Origin: Verrucomicrobiaceae bacterium
GTDB lineage: Bacteria > Verrucomicrobiota > Verrucomicrobiia > Verrucomicrobiales > Verrucomicrobiaceae
Assembly: GCA_029865835.1 (NCBI GenBank)
Contig: JARXAL010000160.1
Coordinates: 1-34,829, forward strand
Length of the DNA stretch: 34,829 bases
Reading direction: 5' to 3'
The notes under the pieces were generated by a model. It did not search any database, was not told where the DNA came from, and saw nothing but the letters and a program-made list of their open reading frames with translations. The translations under genes were made by a program, and so were the position numbers. Positions 18,629-27,275 of the stretch are shown here, in pieces. How positions within the stretch are numbered: position 1 is the stretch's first letter; the number at the start of each line of letters is the position of its first letter.

Positions 18629-19747
18629 CTAGCGACGATACTCGCTGAAGGAAACTCGCAGCTTGTTTTCAAGTTCGGTGATTTGCGCCTTTTCCCGCGG
18701 GTCGATGAGGGCGAGAGACATGCCCTTTTTACCGGCTCGGGCGGTGCGACCGCTGCGGTGGGTGTAGTATTCCATCTGCTCAGGAAGCTGATGGTGAATG
18801 ACAAAATTGAGGTCCGCGACGTCGATGCCGCGTGCGGCAACGTCGGTGGCCACGAGGAACTGAATCCGTTGTTTCTTGAAGGCGCGCATGATTTTGTCGC
18901 GCTCTTTTTGCATGAGGTCACCCTGGATGGCCTCCACCAGAAACCCTGCGTCAGCAAGTTCAGCGCAGAGAGCATTCGTGCCAGCTTTGGTGCGACAGAA
19001 GATGAGGCCACGGCCGTCTTTTTGACGCTTAAGGAAGTCGATCAGGAATCGACTTTTGTCTTCGCGAGAGCAGTAGGCGTAGCGGTGGTCGATGTCGCGA
19101 TTCACGACATGGGTTTGATCGATCTGGACGGCATGGGCATTGGCGGACATGCTGTTTTTGATCAGGAGCTGGATGGCGTGGGGGAACGTGGCAGAAAAAA
19201 GCCAGGTGCCTTGGCGTTGCGTGGTGAGATTGAGGATTTCCAGCAGTTCCTTTTTGAAACCCATGCTGAGCATTTCATCAGCTTCATCCAAAACCAGGTA
19301 ACGGATGGAGTCGAGGTTGAGCGCACTGCGTTTCAGCATGTCGATGAGCCGCCCGGGAGTGGCGACGACGATGTGCGTGGGTCGCCGAAGCGCTTCCGCC
19401 TGGCGGTCGATGTTGTCACCCCCACAGACGACTTCGACGAAGATTTTCGCGGTGTATTTGGTGTAGCGGAAGAGCTGTTTGCCAATTTGCTTCGCCAGTT
19501 CGCGGGTCGGGGCGATAACCAGCCCCTGGATCACCTTAGCCTGAGGGTCGATTTTCGTGAGCAACGGCAGGCCAAAGGCGGCGGTCTTGCCAGTGCCGGT
19601 TTGAGCCTGGGCGACGAGATCTCCGCCATCCTGGATCAAAAAGGGTATGACCTGTTTTTGGATGGGTGTGGGCTTGACGATGCCCAGTTCGTCCAGGGCG
19701 GGAATCATCGCGGCCGGGACTCCAAGGTCAATGAATGCGTTCGACAT
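18629..19747 (-). CDS. DEAD-box ATP-dependent RNA helicase
   Basis: The 372-residue protein has all core motifs: Q motif (residues 5-30, ending PTPIQKQ), motif I AQTGTGKT (48-55), PTRELA, DEAD at 154-157, SAT at 185-187, ATDVAARGID and HRSGRTAR near the end. It stops soon after the helicase core and lacks the basic C-terminal extension of many bacterial DEAD proteins, so it is a minimal RhlE/CshA-like enzyme. It would unwind RNA during ribosome assembly, RNA decay or cold growth. Its start faces the second sulfatase across about 100 bases that include a perfect inverted repeat at 19783-19799. No Shine-Dalgarno sequence is seen. Confidence 0.95.
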   Translation of the reverse strand: MSNAFIDLGVPAAMIPALDELGIVKPTPIQKQVIPFLIQDGGDLVAQAQTGTGKTAAFGLPLLTKIDPQAKVIQGLVIAPTRELAKQIGKQLFRYTKYTAKIFVEVVCGGDNIDRQAEALRRPTHIVVATPGRLIDMLKRSALNLDSIRYLVLDEADEMLSMGFKKELLEILNLTTQRQGTWLFSATFPHAIQLLIKNSMSANAHAVQIDQTHVVNRDIDHRYAYCSREDKSRFLIDFLKRQKDGRGLIFCRTKAGTNALCAELADAGFLVEAIQGDLMQKERDKIMRAFKKQRIQFLVATDVAARGIDVADLNFVIHHQLPEQMEYYTHRSGRTARAGKKGMSLALIDPREKAQITELENKLRVSFSEYRR

Positions 19748-19782
19748 GGGGTCTTGTGCGTCAGGTTCGGCCGAAATGCCAG

Positions 19783-19799
19783 CGGATTACTGCAATCCG
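19783..19799. promoter_or_regulatory. Inverted repeat between divergent helicase and sulfatase genes
   Basis: CGGATT (19783-19788) and AATCCG (19794-19799) form a perfect 6-bp inverted repeat around the 5-base loop ACTGC. It lies about 36 bases upstream of the helicase start and 50 bases upstream of the sulfatase start. It could be an operator or a small hairpin in the helicase leader; no function is shown. Confidence 0.35.
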
Positions 19800-19848
19800 A
19801 TGCTACAACCGCGCTTTGACGACGTTTCCCAAGGCCCACTTCCGCCTC

Positions 19849-21336
19849 ATGAAGACTTCCCTGCTTTTTACCGGCTTGATGCTGCTTTCCATGCAGCCTG
19901 CGCCCGGCGCCCAGCCTCCAAACATTCTGTTTCTTTTGGCCGATGACCAGAGGCAGGACACGCTCGGGTGTTATGGTCATGATATCGTGCAGACGCCGAA
20001 CATTGATCGCTTGGCGGCGGATGGTGTGCGGTTTCAGAATGCCTTCGTGACGACGTCCATCTGCTGGGTGAGCCGGGCGATCAACCTGACAGGCCAATGG
20101 GCTCGCACCCATGCAACTCCTGATTCAATGCCCACAGTGAAAGCCGAATCGCTGAAGACGATGTTCCCCGTGGTGCTCAAGCAGGCGGGCTATCGCACCG
20201 GACATTTCGGCAAATGGCATTTGATGGAGCCGAAGGGCTTTGTGAAGGAGGATCAGTATGATGAGTTTGAGGCCATTGGACGAAATCCCTACTTCAAGAC
20301 GATGCCAGACGGCAGCAAACGCCATGAGACGGATTTGGTCTGTGACAAGGGAATTGAATTCATCAAGTCACAACCGAAGGACAAACCGTTTTGCCTGAAT
20401 CTCTGGTTCAACGCAGCTCATGCCGAGGACAATGATCATCGGCCGGGGATCGGGCTTTATCCCTGGCCTCCTTCAGTCGATGGGATGTATGAGGACCGCA
20501 GCATTCCGCCGCCGCGCTTGGGGGATCCTGCGATCTTTGAGGCGATGCCCGAGTTTTTAAAGCAGTCGATCAACCGGGAGCGCTGGTATTGGGGGTACGA
20601 CACGCCTGAAAAGTTCGAAACCAATGCGCGGGCCTACTACCGGATGATCAGCGGGATCGACCATGCCGTGGGACGGGTCTTGAAGGCGCTGGCGGAAGCC
20701 GGGCTGGCGGAAAACACGATCATTGTTTATACGGCGGACAATGGCTACTACCTGGGAGATCGAGGCTTCCAGGGCAAGTGGTCGCATTTTGAGGAGAGTC
20801 TGAGAGTGCCTCTGGTGGTCTATGACCCACGACTGCCGAAGGACAAACGCGGGCGTGTGGTGCCGCAGATGGCGTTGAATGTGGATCTCCCGGCGACCTT
20901 CGTGGACTGGGCGGAGGCGGCGAAACCAGCGGCCTACGAGGGAAGCAGCTTGGCTCCGTTGGTCCGTGGAGAGGCACCCGAAGGCTGGCGGAAATCGTTT
21001 TTCTGTGAGCACGTGGACCTGGCACCCTCGATCACCTGGGAGGGGATTCGGGGGCAGCGCTATGTCTATGCGCGTTACTTTGATCAGAAGCCACCCTTCG
21101 AATTCTTGCATGATCTGGATTCGGATCCGGACGAGCTCAAAAACTTAGCACTCGACCCGGCGAACGCCTCAACACTGAAGGAGATGCGGGAGCTGTGCGA
21201 TCAGGAAATGAACGCACGCGGAGGTCCGCTGTTGCCGCTGGAGCAACGCAAGTCCCTGAAGGCTGAAAAAGGCAAAGGCAAGGCCAAAGCCCCTAATCAG
21301 AAGGGCAAAGGCAAAGCAAAGTCAGCTGTTGAGTAA
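19849..21336 (+). CDS. Sulfatase with unusual CWVSR active-site motif and lysine-rich tail
   Basis: The 495-residue protein has a signal peptide (MKTSLLFTGLMLLSMQPAPGA) followed by NILFLLADDQRQDTLGCYG, with metal ligands D32 and D33. The active-site segment reads TTSICWVSRAINLTGQW, with Cys72. HFGKWH (about 119-125) and YTADNGYYLGDRGFQGKW are further conserved sulfatase blocks. Family and export are clear; substrate is unknown. The motif CWVSR has Val where the formylglycine-modifying system normally sees Pro or Ala. The C-terminus ends in two KGKGKAK repeats. The frame is open upstream to 19735, but that would overlap the helicase start; ATG 19849 begins the signal peptide. It converges with an orphan DUF1501 gene 21 bases away. 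Confidence 0.92.
   Translation: MKTSLLFTGLMLLSMQPAPGAQPPNILFLLADDQRQDTLGCYGHDIVQTPNIDRLAADGVRFQNAFVTTSICWVSRAINLTGQWARTHATPDSMPTVKAESLKTMFPVVLKQAGYRTGHFGKWHLMEPKGFVKEDQYDEFEAIGRNPYFKTMPDGSKRHETDLVCDKGIEFIKSQPKDKPFCLNLWFNAAHAEDNDHRPGIGLYPWPPSVDGMYEDRSIPPPRLGDPAIFEAMPEFLKQSINRERWYWGYDTPEKFETNARAYYRMISGIDHAVGRVLKALAEAGLAENTIIVYTADNGYYLGDRGFQGKWSHFEESLRVPLVVYDPRLPKDKRGRVVPQMALNVDLPATFVDWAEAAKPAAYEGSSLAPLVRGEAPEGWRKSFFCEHVDLAPSITWEGIRGQRYVYARYFDQKPPFEFLHDLDSDPDELKNLALDPANASTLKEMRELCDQEMNARGGPLLPLEQRKSLKAEKGKGKAKAPNQKGKGKAKSAVE
21268..21321 (+). repeat. Duplicated lysine-rich coding repeat at sulfatase C-terminus
   Basis: Two 21-base stretches (21268-21288 and 21301-21321) each encode KGKGKAK, separated by APNQ. 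Both are near-identical in DNA, consistent with slippage or short duplication. The resulting basic tail could bind anionic polysaccharide, which is inference. Confidence 0.7.
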
Positions 21337-21357
21337 CGACGGTTAGCTCGTTGCTGG

Positions 21358-22827
21358 TTACGCAAAGAGCTCAGTCACAGGCTTGGCTTTGACCAGCTCG
21401 CGCGGTTGGTTGAGGTGGTTGTAAACGATCGTCTCGGGGTCGATGCCGACGGCGTGGTAGATCGTAGCAAGCAGTTCCGTGGGGTGCACAGGACTTTCAG
21501 CGGGAGCGGAGCCGGTGGCGTCGGATTTGCCATGGACGTAGCCTCGCTTGATGCCGGCACCACCAATGACCGCAGTGTAGCAGTAAGGCCAGTGGTCGCG
21601 GCCATCGGCGCTGTTGTTGTTGCCGGAGGTGGAGACACCTTTTTCAGGGCTGCGTCCAAACTCGCCCAGGGCGACAACGAGGGTTTCCTCCAACAGACCG
21701 CTGGCATCGAGGTCATCGAACAGCGCGGAGAGACCTTGATCCAGCATGGGACCGGACTGGTCTTTCATGCGTTTACTGAGGCCAACGTGATGATCCCAGG
21801 AGTGGTTGTCCGAGTTGGCGACCTTGGGCCAAATCACTTCAACAACGCGCGTGCCAGCTTCGAGCAGACGGCGCGCCAGCAGGCAGCTCTGGCCGAAGGT
21901 GTTACGGCCGTAACGGTCGCGCAATTGGTCGGGCTCGCGTTCGAGGGCAAAGGCGTCGCGGGCACGGCCACTGGCGATGAGGCTGAGAGCCTGATCGTAA
22001 TAGCTGTCGAGACTGAGATCTTTGACGGCAGCCTCAATGGTGGGCATTTGCGCACTGATGGCGTCACGCAGTTTGGCACGGCGCTGGAGGCGCACTGAGA
22101 AGAGGTCAGGCCGAAGCTGGAGGTCATCGATTTTGATGCGATCCATCTTGCTCAGGTCGAGGTCGTCGCCCTCAGGATAGAGGGTGTAGGGATCGAATGA
22201 CTTGCCGAGGAAGCCAGCCGTGCCGCCTTTTCCAACCACGTTGGATTCTTGCAAGGGGCGCGGGAGCATGACAAAGGGCAGCATTGGCTCATCCAAGGGC
22301 TTGAGGCGGATGATGTTGGAGCCAAAGTTCGGGTAGTCTTTCGCGTTTGGCGGCTCGAGCTGGCCGGACGGACTGACTTTGTCCGTGGTGTAGCCGGTCA
22401 TGATTTGGTAGATGGCGGCGGTATGATTGAACAGACCCGCCGGGGTGTAGCTCATGGAATTGATCAGAGTGAACTTGTCGTTCACTTTGGCCAGCTTTGG
22501 CAGGATCTCGGTGAAATGAGTGCCTGGGATCTTCGTGGGGATGCTCTTGAAGTCGGAGCGGACCTTGTCGGGCACATTTTCTTTGGGGTCCCAGAGGTCA
22601 ATGTGACTCGGACCTCCTTGAAGGTAGATCATGAGAACATGCTTGGCCTTTCCCCAACCGGCCCGACCGGCCTGGGCACTGGCAGCGCTGGCAGACTGGG
22701 CACGAAGGATGTTGTTCAAGGTCAACCCCATCATGGAAGCGCCGCCCACACGCAGGATGTCACGCCGTGAGAAACCGAGATGCTTGTCACATAAATCTTT
22801 GCCAGGAACACCAGGGACGCGGAACAT
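21358..22827 (-). CDS. DUF1501 domain protein with Tat signal, no adjacent cytochrome partner
   Basis: The 489-residue protein has a twin-arginine signal ([19 protein letters not shown], arginines 21 and 22). It shows typical DUF1501 blocks: [29 protein letters not shown] and [12 protein letters not shown] with [15 protein letters not shown]. It belongs to the larger form of the family, distinct from the protein at 11165. Most such genes sit directly after a PSD1 gene; here none is adjacent, although one could be elsewhere. It converges with the second sulfatase and is divergent from the epimerase gene. Role is presumed periplasmic; activity unknown. Confidence 0.92.
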   Translation of the reverse strand: MFRVPGVPGKDLCDKHLGFSRRDILRVGGASMMGLTLNNILRAQSASAASAQAGRAGWGKAKHVLMIYLQGGPSHIDLWDPKENVPDKVRSDFKSIPTKIPGTHFTEILPKLAKVNDKFTLINSMSYTPAGLFNHTAAIYQIMTGYTTDKVSPSGQLEPPNAKDYPNFGSNIIRLKPLDEPMLPFVMLPRPLQESNVVGKGGTAGFLGKSFDPYTLYPEGDDLDLSKMDRIKIDDLQLRPDLFSVRLQRRAKLRDAISAQMPTIEAAVKDLSLDSYYDQALSLIASGRARDAFALEREPDQLRDRYGRNTFGQSCLLARRLLEAGTRVVEVIWPKVANSDNHSWDHHVGLSKRMKDQSGPMLDQGLSALFDDLDASGLLEETLVVALGEFGRSPEKGVSTSGNNNSADGRDHWPYCYTAVIGGAGIKRGYVHGKSDATGSAPAESPVHPTELLATIYHAVGIDPETIVYNHLNQPRELVKAKPVTELFA

Positions 22828-22923
22828 AAGGATTGAGAGGGTGGAGGTTCGAGTGGGGATTACGACTGCGGCAAAGCCAATCTTGCACTGCGGCTGGCGC
22901 CATCGTAGGGAATCATCACGTTT

Positions 22924-23943
22924 ATGACAAGCCCGTATTCACAACTCCAGGATCGCTTGAAAGTTCAGCCCTGCCAGTGGCTGGTGACCGGGGGAGCGGG
23001 ATTCATCGGATCGCACGTGGTGGAAAAGCTGTTGTCACTGGGTCAGCGAGTGCGGGTTTTGGACAGTCATTTTAGCAGCACGCCACAGAATTTGGAGGCC
23101 GTCATCGAATTGGTCGGGTCGGAGAGCGCAGCGCGGCTGGAGGTGATGATCGGGGATATTCGGCAGCCGGAAACCTGTGCTGCAGCCATGGCTGGCGTCG
23201 ATCAAGTGATTCACTTGGCGGCTCTGGGTTCAGTTCCTCTGTCCCTGGATGAGCCGATGCTTTGCCATGACATTAATGCGACGGGCACGCTAAATCTGAT
23301 GCTGGCGGCACGGGCGGTGGGCTTGAAGCGGTTTGTGTATGCCTCAAGCAGTGCCGTTTATGGCGATGAACCACTGCCGACCAAGCGTGAGGAATCGCTG
23401 GGGCGGACGCTGTCGCCTTACGCTGCGAGCAAATACGTGAACGAAGTCTATGCGACCACGCTGCATGCGGCCTATGAGTTTGAACCGGTGGGGCTGCGCT
23501 TCTTCAATGTGTTTGGTCCGCGGCAAGATCCCAAGGGTGCCTATGCGGCGGTGATTCCCTGTTGGATTGCGGCGATGAAGCAGGGTGAGTCGGTTTACAT
23601 CAATGGTGATGGTGGCAACACCCGCGATTTTTGTTTTGTGAAGGATGTCGTGCAAGCGCTGCTTTTGGCGTCTCGAACAGAGAACCCTGAGGCCTTTGGT
23701 AAGGCTTTCAATGTGGGTTTGGGTCGGGCGACGGACCTGAAGGAATTGTTTGAAACGCTGCGGGCTCTCGTGCAGGAGCAGACCGGACGACCCGTGGCAG
23801 AGGTGATTCACCGGGATTTCCGGGCCGGAGACATCCGTCATTCCTGCGCGGATACCTCCCGGGTGGAAGCAGTGCTGGGCTTCAAACCCGAGCACACCGT
23901 GGCGTCTGGCTTGAAGGAGACTGTGGCAGCGATGCTGGGTTAA
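22924..23943 (+). CDS. NAD-dependent UDP-sugar 4-epimerase family protein (WbpP/TviC-like)
   Basis: The 339-residue protein is an extended SDR enzyme. It has the nucleotide-binding motif GGAGFIG (23-29), the catalytic serine cluster SSSAVYG (141-147), and Y166/K170 in YAASK. The N-terminal extension before the Rossmann motif and the segments [19 protein letters not shown] and [15 protein letters not shown] resemble UDP-N-acetylglucosamine 4-epimerases of the WbpP/TviC group. It would supply UDP-GalNAc- or galactose-type precursors for surface polysaccharide in the cytoplasm. Sugar specificity is not decided by sequence alone. Its stop shares a TTAA with the stop of the convergent ddl gene. 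No Shine-Dalgarno sequence precedes the start. Confidence 0.88.
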   Translation: MTSPYSQLQDRLKVQPCQWLVTGGAGFIGSHVVEKLLSLGQRVRVLDSHFSSTPQNLEAVIELVGSESAARLEVMIGDIRQPETCAAAMAGVDQVIHLAALGSVPLSLDEPMLCHDINATGTLNLMLAARAVGLKRFVYASSSAVYGDEPLPTKREESLGRTLSPYAASKYVNEVYATTLHAAYEFEPVGLRFFNVFGPRQDPKGAYAAVIPCWIAAMKQGESVYINGDGGNTRDFCFVKDVVQALLLASRTENPEAFGKAFNVGLGRATDLKELFETLRALVQEQTGRPVAEVIHRDFRAGDIRHSCADTSRVEAVLGFKPEHTVASGLKETVAAMLG

Positions 23944-24860
23944 GGCCGAGCGGCGAGAGAGAGCTCGATGATCCGGTGACAAAGCTGAGGGAAGTCGATG
24001 CCGACAGCGGCGGCGGCTTTTGGCAGCAGGCTGCTGGAGGTCATGCCGGGAATGGTGTTGATCTCAAGGATGTAGGGGCTGCCGTCAGCTCGGAGGAGGC
24101 AATCGACGCGGCCGTAAACTTCGGTGCCTGCGGCCTTGAACGCGGCAAGAGAGGCGGCTTGAACCTTTGCAGTCGCCTCTTCACCCAATTCGGCGGGGCA
24201 ATGATAAAGCGTTTTGCCAGTTCCAGACATCCAAGGGTACTTGTTGTTAATGTCGTAGAAGCCTTCAACGGGTTCGATGTGAATGACGGGCAGAACCAGA
24301 TCACCGAGGATCCCGATAGTGAGTTCTTTGCCTTCAATGAATTCTTCCACTAACGTGTCATCACCGAATCGGCGGGCGTCGGCTAGGGCGGTTTCGAGTT
24401 CTTCAGTTGTGCGCACGATGTGAACGCCAACACTGGAGCCTTCGCGCGGGGGTTTGACGACGAGTGGAAGGTCGATGGCGAGGGTGTCAGTACCATCCAA
24501 CCGGAAGATTTGAGAGCGTGGGGTGGGCACACCTGCGGCAATAAATTTTTCTTTGGTTAGCGCCTTGTCGAAGGCGATGCGGGAGGTTTCGACGCCGGCA
24601 CCGGTATAGCGGAGACCGCGCGCTTCACAGAGGGCTTGCAATTGACCGTCCTCGCCAAAGGTGCCGTGGATGGTGTTGAAAGCGATCAGGGTATCGTCGG
24701 GGACGACAAACTCTGGGCCTGTGACATCAACTTCGACGACGTTCGCACCCAAGGAGCGTAGAGCGTCGACGACGCTTTCCGCCGTTTTGAGAGAGACTGC
24801 ACGTTCAGAACCGGGCCCGCCTTTGAGCACCGCGATGGTTTTGCCAGAGATGTCCGTCAT
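23940..24860 (-). CDS. ddl: D-alanine--D-alanine ligase
   Basis: The 306-residue ATP-grasp enzyme joins two D-alanines for peptidoglycan synthesis in the cytoplasm. The expected residues are visible: E19 in GGPGSERAVSL, the H65-G-T-F-G-E-D-G block, K137 in VVKPPREGSSVGV, FYDINNKY, GRVDCLL, and ILEINTIPGMTSSSL at the metal and ATP site. The ATG at 24860 gives the standard N-terminus and length; the longer frame to 24944 has an unlikely leader. It follows the Gfo/Idh/MocA gene by 68 bases on the same strand and overlaps the epimerase stop by four bases tail to tail. It lies apart from any mur/fts cluster in the window. Confidence 0.95.
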   Translation of the reverse strand: MTDISGKTIAVLKGGPGSERAVSLKTAESVVDALRSLGANVVEVDVTGPEFVVPDDTLIAFNTIHGTFGEDGQLQALCEARGLRYTGAGVETSRIAFDKALTKEKFIAAGVPTPRSQIFRLDGTDTLAIDLPLVVKPPREGSSVGVHIVRTTEELETALADARRFGDDTLVEEFIEGKELTIGILGDLVLPVIHIEPVEGFYDINNKYPWMSGTGKTLYHCPAELGEEATAKVQAASLAAFKAAGTEVYGRVDCLLRADGSPYILEINTIPGMTSSSLLPKAAAAVGIDFPQLCHRIIELSLAARP

Positions 24861-24928
24861 GAGAATCCGGGACGATGCGCGAAATCGCCGCGGTTGCAAA
24901 GGATGCTGTGGAAAAGTTGAGGGGCGTG

Positions 24929-26059
24929 CTATTGAATGGACCACTCAGGCAGGCGAATCAATTCGCCACCACGCATGGCAGACTCATGAGAAAGGATGCC
25001 GCAAAGGGTGATGTTGGCGGACTGCACTTCATTCGGGTAGCCTTCGCCATGGCCGCGCAGCAGTTCCACAAATTGATGTACAAGATGGGGATGAGAACCA
25101 CCATGTCCGGCGCCTTGAGTGAAACTGAGATGCTCCTCACCCCCTTCACCGCCATAAACGCCACCCTGGGTGAACGGCGCGATTTCGGGTGGCAATAGGT
25201 GTCCAAAGTCTGGACACACCACTTCTTCGGGGATTTCAGGCTCCGGCTTTTTGGCGGTGTGGATCACCAGAGGTCGATGTTCAACGAGAGGCCATTCGAC
25301 GGATTTTTTTGACCCATAGACTTCGATGCTTTCGCGGTATTGGCGGGCGACATCGAACAACGAGCGATACACTTGGGCACTGAGATCGCTGTTTTTGAAG
25401 CGGATGTGGGTGGTTTCGACGGCGAAGGGCGAACCGTAGCAGGCATGCATTTCCTCACGAATGGTGCCAGAAGGGAAACAACTCACATATTCGGCCTGGC
25501 TGCGGGCAAGACCAAGCACAGGGCCGACGCAGTGCGTGGCGTAGTGCATGGGTGGGAGGCCTGGCCAATAACCTGGCCAACCGTCCATATCCTGCTGGTG
25601 GCTGGCCTTGAGGAACTGCAGTTTGCCGAGCTCGCCTTTGTCATAGAGCTCCTTCATGAAGAGAAATTCGCGAGCATAGACCACGGTTTCCATCATCATG
25701 TATTTGAGGCCGGTTTCGCGGCAGGTATCGACAATGGCCTTGCAGCCCTCAACGCTCGTCGCCATCGGAACCGTGCACGCTACATGCTTGCCAGCGCGGA
25801 GAGCCTTGAGGGTATGTTCAGCGTGATTGGGAATCGGGGTGTTGATGTGGACAGCATCAATCTCTGGGTCAGCCAAAAGGGCATCGTAATCCGTGTAGCG
25901 TTTGGCAATGCCAAACTTGTCCCCTATCTCATTCAACGAATCCGTATTGCGCTGACAGAGCGCCACAATGTCCGCATTCGGGTGACGCTGATAGATAGGA
26001 ATAAACTCGGCACCAAAGCCGAGACCGATGATGGCGACGCGGGGATGTTGGACTGACAT
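24929..26059 (-). CDS. Gfo/Idh/MocA family oxidoreductase-like protein
   Basis: The 376-residue protein has an N-terminal Rossmann motif, GLGFGAEF (12-19), and family blocks VHINTPIPNHAEHTLKALRAGKHVAC. The C-terminal substrate domain runs from about residue 130. In place of the usual EKP motif it has TVPMAT near residue 96, so the usual lysine is missing; this may mean altered or lost redox activity. Members of this family act on sugars, inositols or similar metabolites with NAD(P). The ATG at 26059 starts the canonical VRVAIIG-type opening. It is 68 bases upstream of ddl on the same strand and might be co-transcribed. Substrate unknown. Confidence 0.88.
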   Translation of the reverse strand: MSVQHPRVAIIGLGFGAEFIPIYQRHPNADIVALCQRNTDSLNEIGDKFGIAKRYTDYDALLADPEIDAVHINTPIPNHAEHTLKALRAGKHVACTVPMATSVEGCKAIVDTCRETGLKYMMMETVVYAREFLFMKELYDKGELGKLQFLKASHQQDMDGWPGYWPGLPPMHYATHCVGPVLGLARSQAEYVSCFPSGTIREEMHACYGSPFAVETTHIRFKNSDLSAQVYRSLFDVARQYRESIEVYGSKKSVEWPLVEHRPLVIHTAKKPEPEIPEEVVCPDFGHLLPPEIAPFTQGGVYGGEGGEEHLSFTQGAGHGGSHPHLVHQFVELLRGHGEGYPNEVQSANITLCGILSHESAMRGGELIRLPEWSIQ

Positions 26060-26220
26060 TGGGATGAACTGTTGAGGCCGTTTGGCGGAGATGTCCATGC
26101 TAAGAACACCCGCGTCGAGTTGCACGGTCAATTTTTGTGATTTATCGGACAGATCAGCAGTCAGGATAACTGGTTCTATCGATCCCTTTGGCCCTCTAAA
26201 GCTTGACTGTCGTCGTTAAT

Positions 26221-27138
26221 CTACCACATGAATGACAGCCCCACACTGATGGTGTCGGAGTTAAGGCCGTTATTGGCGTAGGTGTGAGTGCCGATGTAGT
26301 TGAATTTAAGACCCAGCGCTCTGCTGAGAGGAACACCAACTGAAAGACCATAGCCCAGATTGCTTGTCACGTTGTCAGTTGGAACTCCATTGATGTCGGT
26401 CTCTCCGCCGTAACCATATCCCGCACTCGCGCTGATCCATAATCCGGGCCGAAAAGTATAAATCAGGCTCGCATCGGCAGCATAAATCGGGTCTTGCTCC
26501 AGATGATTGCCATTGAAGAACTCGTTGTTGTCAGTGAACAAATACACCGCTGTAGTCAGCTCCGTTGACCACTTCCCGCGCCCATGGACAATGCCAATTT
26601 GCGGACGGAAATTGAAACGATTGTTACCGAGATTGATCAACTTTTCCTCAAAATACTCCCCTGTTGGCAACTGAATTCCAAGGCCCGCGCCAATGACGGT
26701 TTCATTTTTGGCTTTTGCGCGATACTCCTGAAACTCCTTGCCTCTGAGAGGAGGCGCTCCGAAAAGATTCACCGCAAAGCGCAAGTTCGTGTCATTCCAC
26801 CCGTCACGCGAAATCCCTGCAGGCACTCCGTTGAGCGATCCCGACCACTCCCCGCTCTGATAGGACTGCCAAACATCAATCCGCGCCGACTTGCCAAAAA
26901 CTTCGAAACTTTGAATGAACTTGAGGGCAGTGGAATGAACCTCGAACTCCGCATTCTCAATCCTTAGCACAGGATCAAGAAAGATTTCTCCTGTCGTGTA
27001 AGCGTAGGCGCCGCCCAAAAAGTGACTCCCAATAGGCAAATGACTCCAGCGGCGGGGTTCAATTTCCTGGCCTTGAATCGAGGCTTGGAGAAAGCCGAAC
27101 AGGAGAACGCATGCGATGCCGAGTGCAGTGGATTTCAT
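26221..27138 (-). CDS. Outer-membrane beta-barrel protein (MetA-pathway/transporter-like family)
   Basis: The 305-residue protein has a signal peptide (MKSTALGIACVLLFGFLQASIQG). It then has alternating amphipathic strands rich in aromatic residues and glycine, and a C-terminal SVGLSFMW ending in an aromatic residue, as outer-membrane barrels do. The strand pattern and segments such as FVNLFG-type turns, GIQLPTGEY and NNRFNFRPQIGIVHGRGKW resemble the Phenol_MetA_deg (PF13557) family of putative transporters. Its ligand is not known. It is divergent from eboE, with a 137-base intergenic region that holds a long inverted repeat. No Shine-Dalgarno sequence is seen. Confidence 0.75.
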   Translation of the reverse strand: MKSTALGIACVLLFGFLQASIQGQEIEPRRWSHLPIGSHFLGGAYAYTTGEIFLDPVLRIENAEFEVHSTALKFIQSFEVFGKSARIDVWQSYQSGEWSGSLNGVPAGISRDGWNDTNLRFAVNLFGAPPLRGKEFQEYRAKAKNETVIGAGLGIQLPTGEYFEEKLINLGNNRFNFRPQIGIVHGRGKWSTELTTAVYLFTDNNEFFNGNHLEQDPIYAADASLIYTFRPGLWISASAGYGYGGETDINGVPTDNVTSNLGYGLSVGVPLSRALGLKFNYIGTHTYANNGLNSDTISVGLSFMW

Positions 27139-27153
27139 GGAGAATCAAGAAGC

Positions 27154-27207
27154 CGAACACCGACTGGCGCCAACCCTTTGGGAGTTGACACAAGCAAACG
27201 GTGTTCG
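27154..27207. promoter_or_regulatory. 9-bp inverted repeat in the barrel-protein/eboE divergent region
   Basis: CGAACACCG (27154-27162) and CGGTGTTCG (27199-27207) are perfect inverted copies 36 bases apart. An 8-base palindrome TGGCGCCA (27165-27172) and a TTGACA (27185-27190) lie between them. The layout fits a divergent promoter with operators, possibly for a looping repressor. No regulator gene is adjacent, and activity is inference. Confidence 0.45.
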
Positions 27208-27275
27208 CTACTCAAAAGTTTACATAACGTGCGGCCATTTGACCCTGCGCTAGGACTGCGTCAAAGTATCAGTTC

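Noticed and set aside
18683-19819. Plus-strand open frame opposite the DEAD-box helicase
   Set aside because: The helicase on the minus strand has every motif; the opposite frame has none.
22895-22902. TGGCGCCA palindrome, also at 27165
   Set aside because: An 8-base GC-rich palindrome is expected by chance in this composition; two copies are not enough to call a site family.
26060-26131. N-terminal extension of the Gfo/Idh/MocA protein to 26131 or 26098
   Set aside because: The added residues are not family-like; the Rossmann strand begins right after the ATG at 26059.
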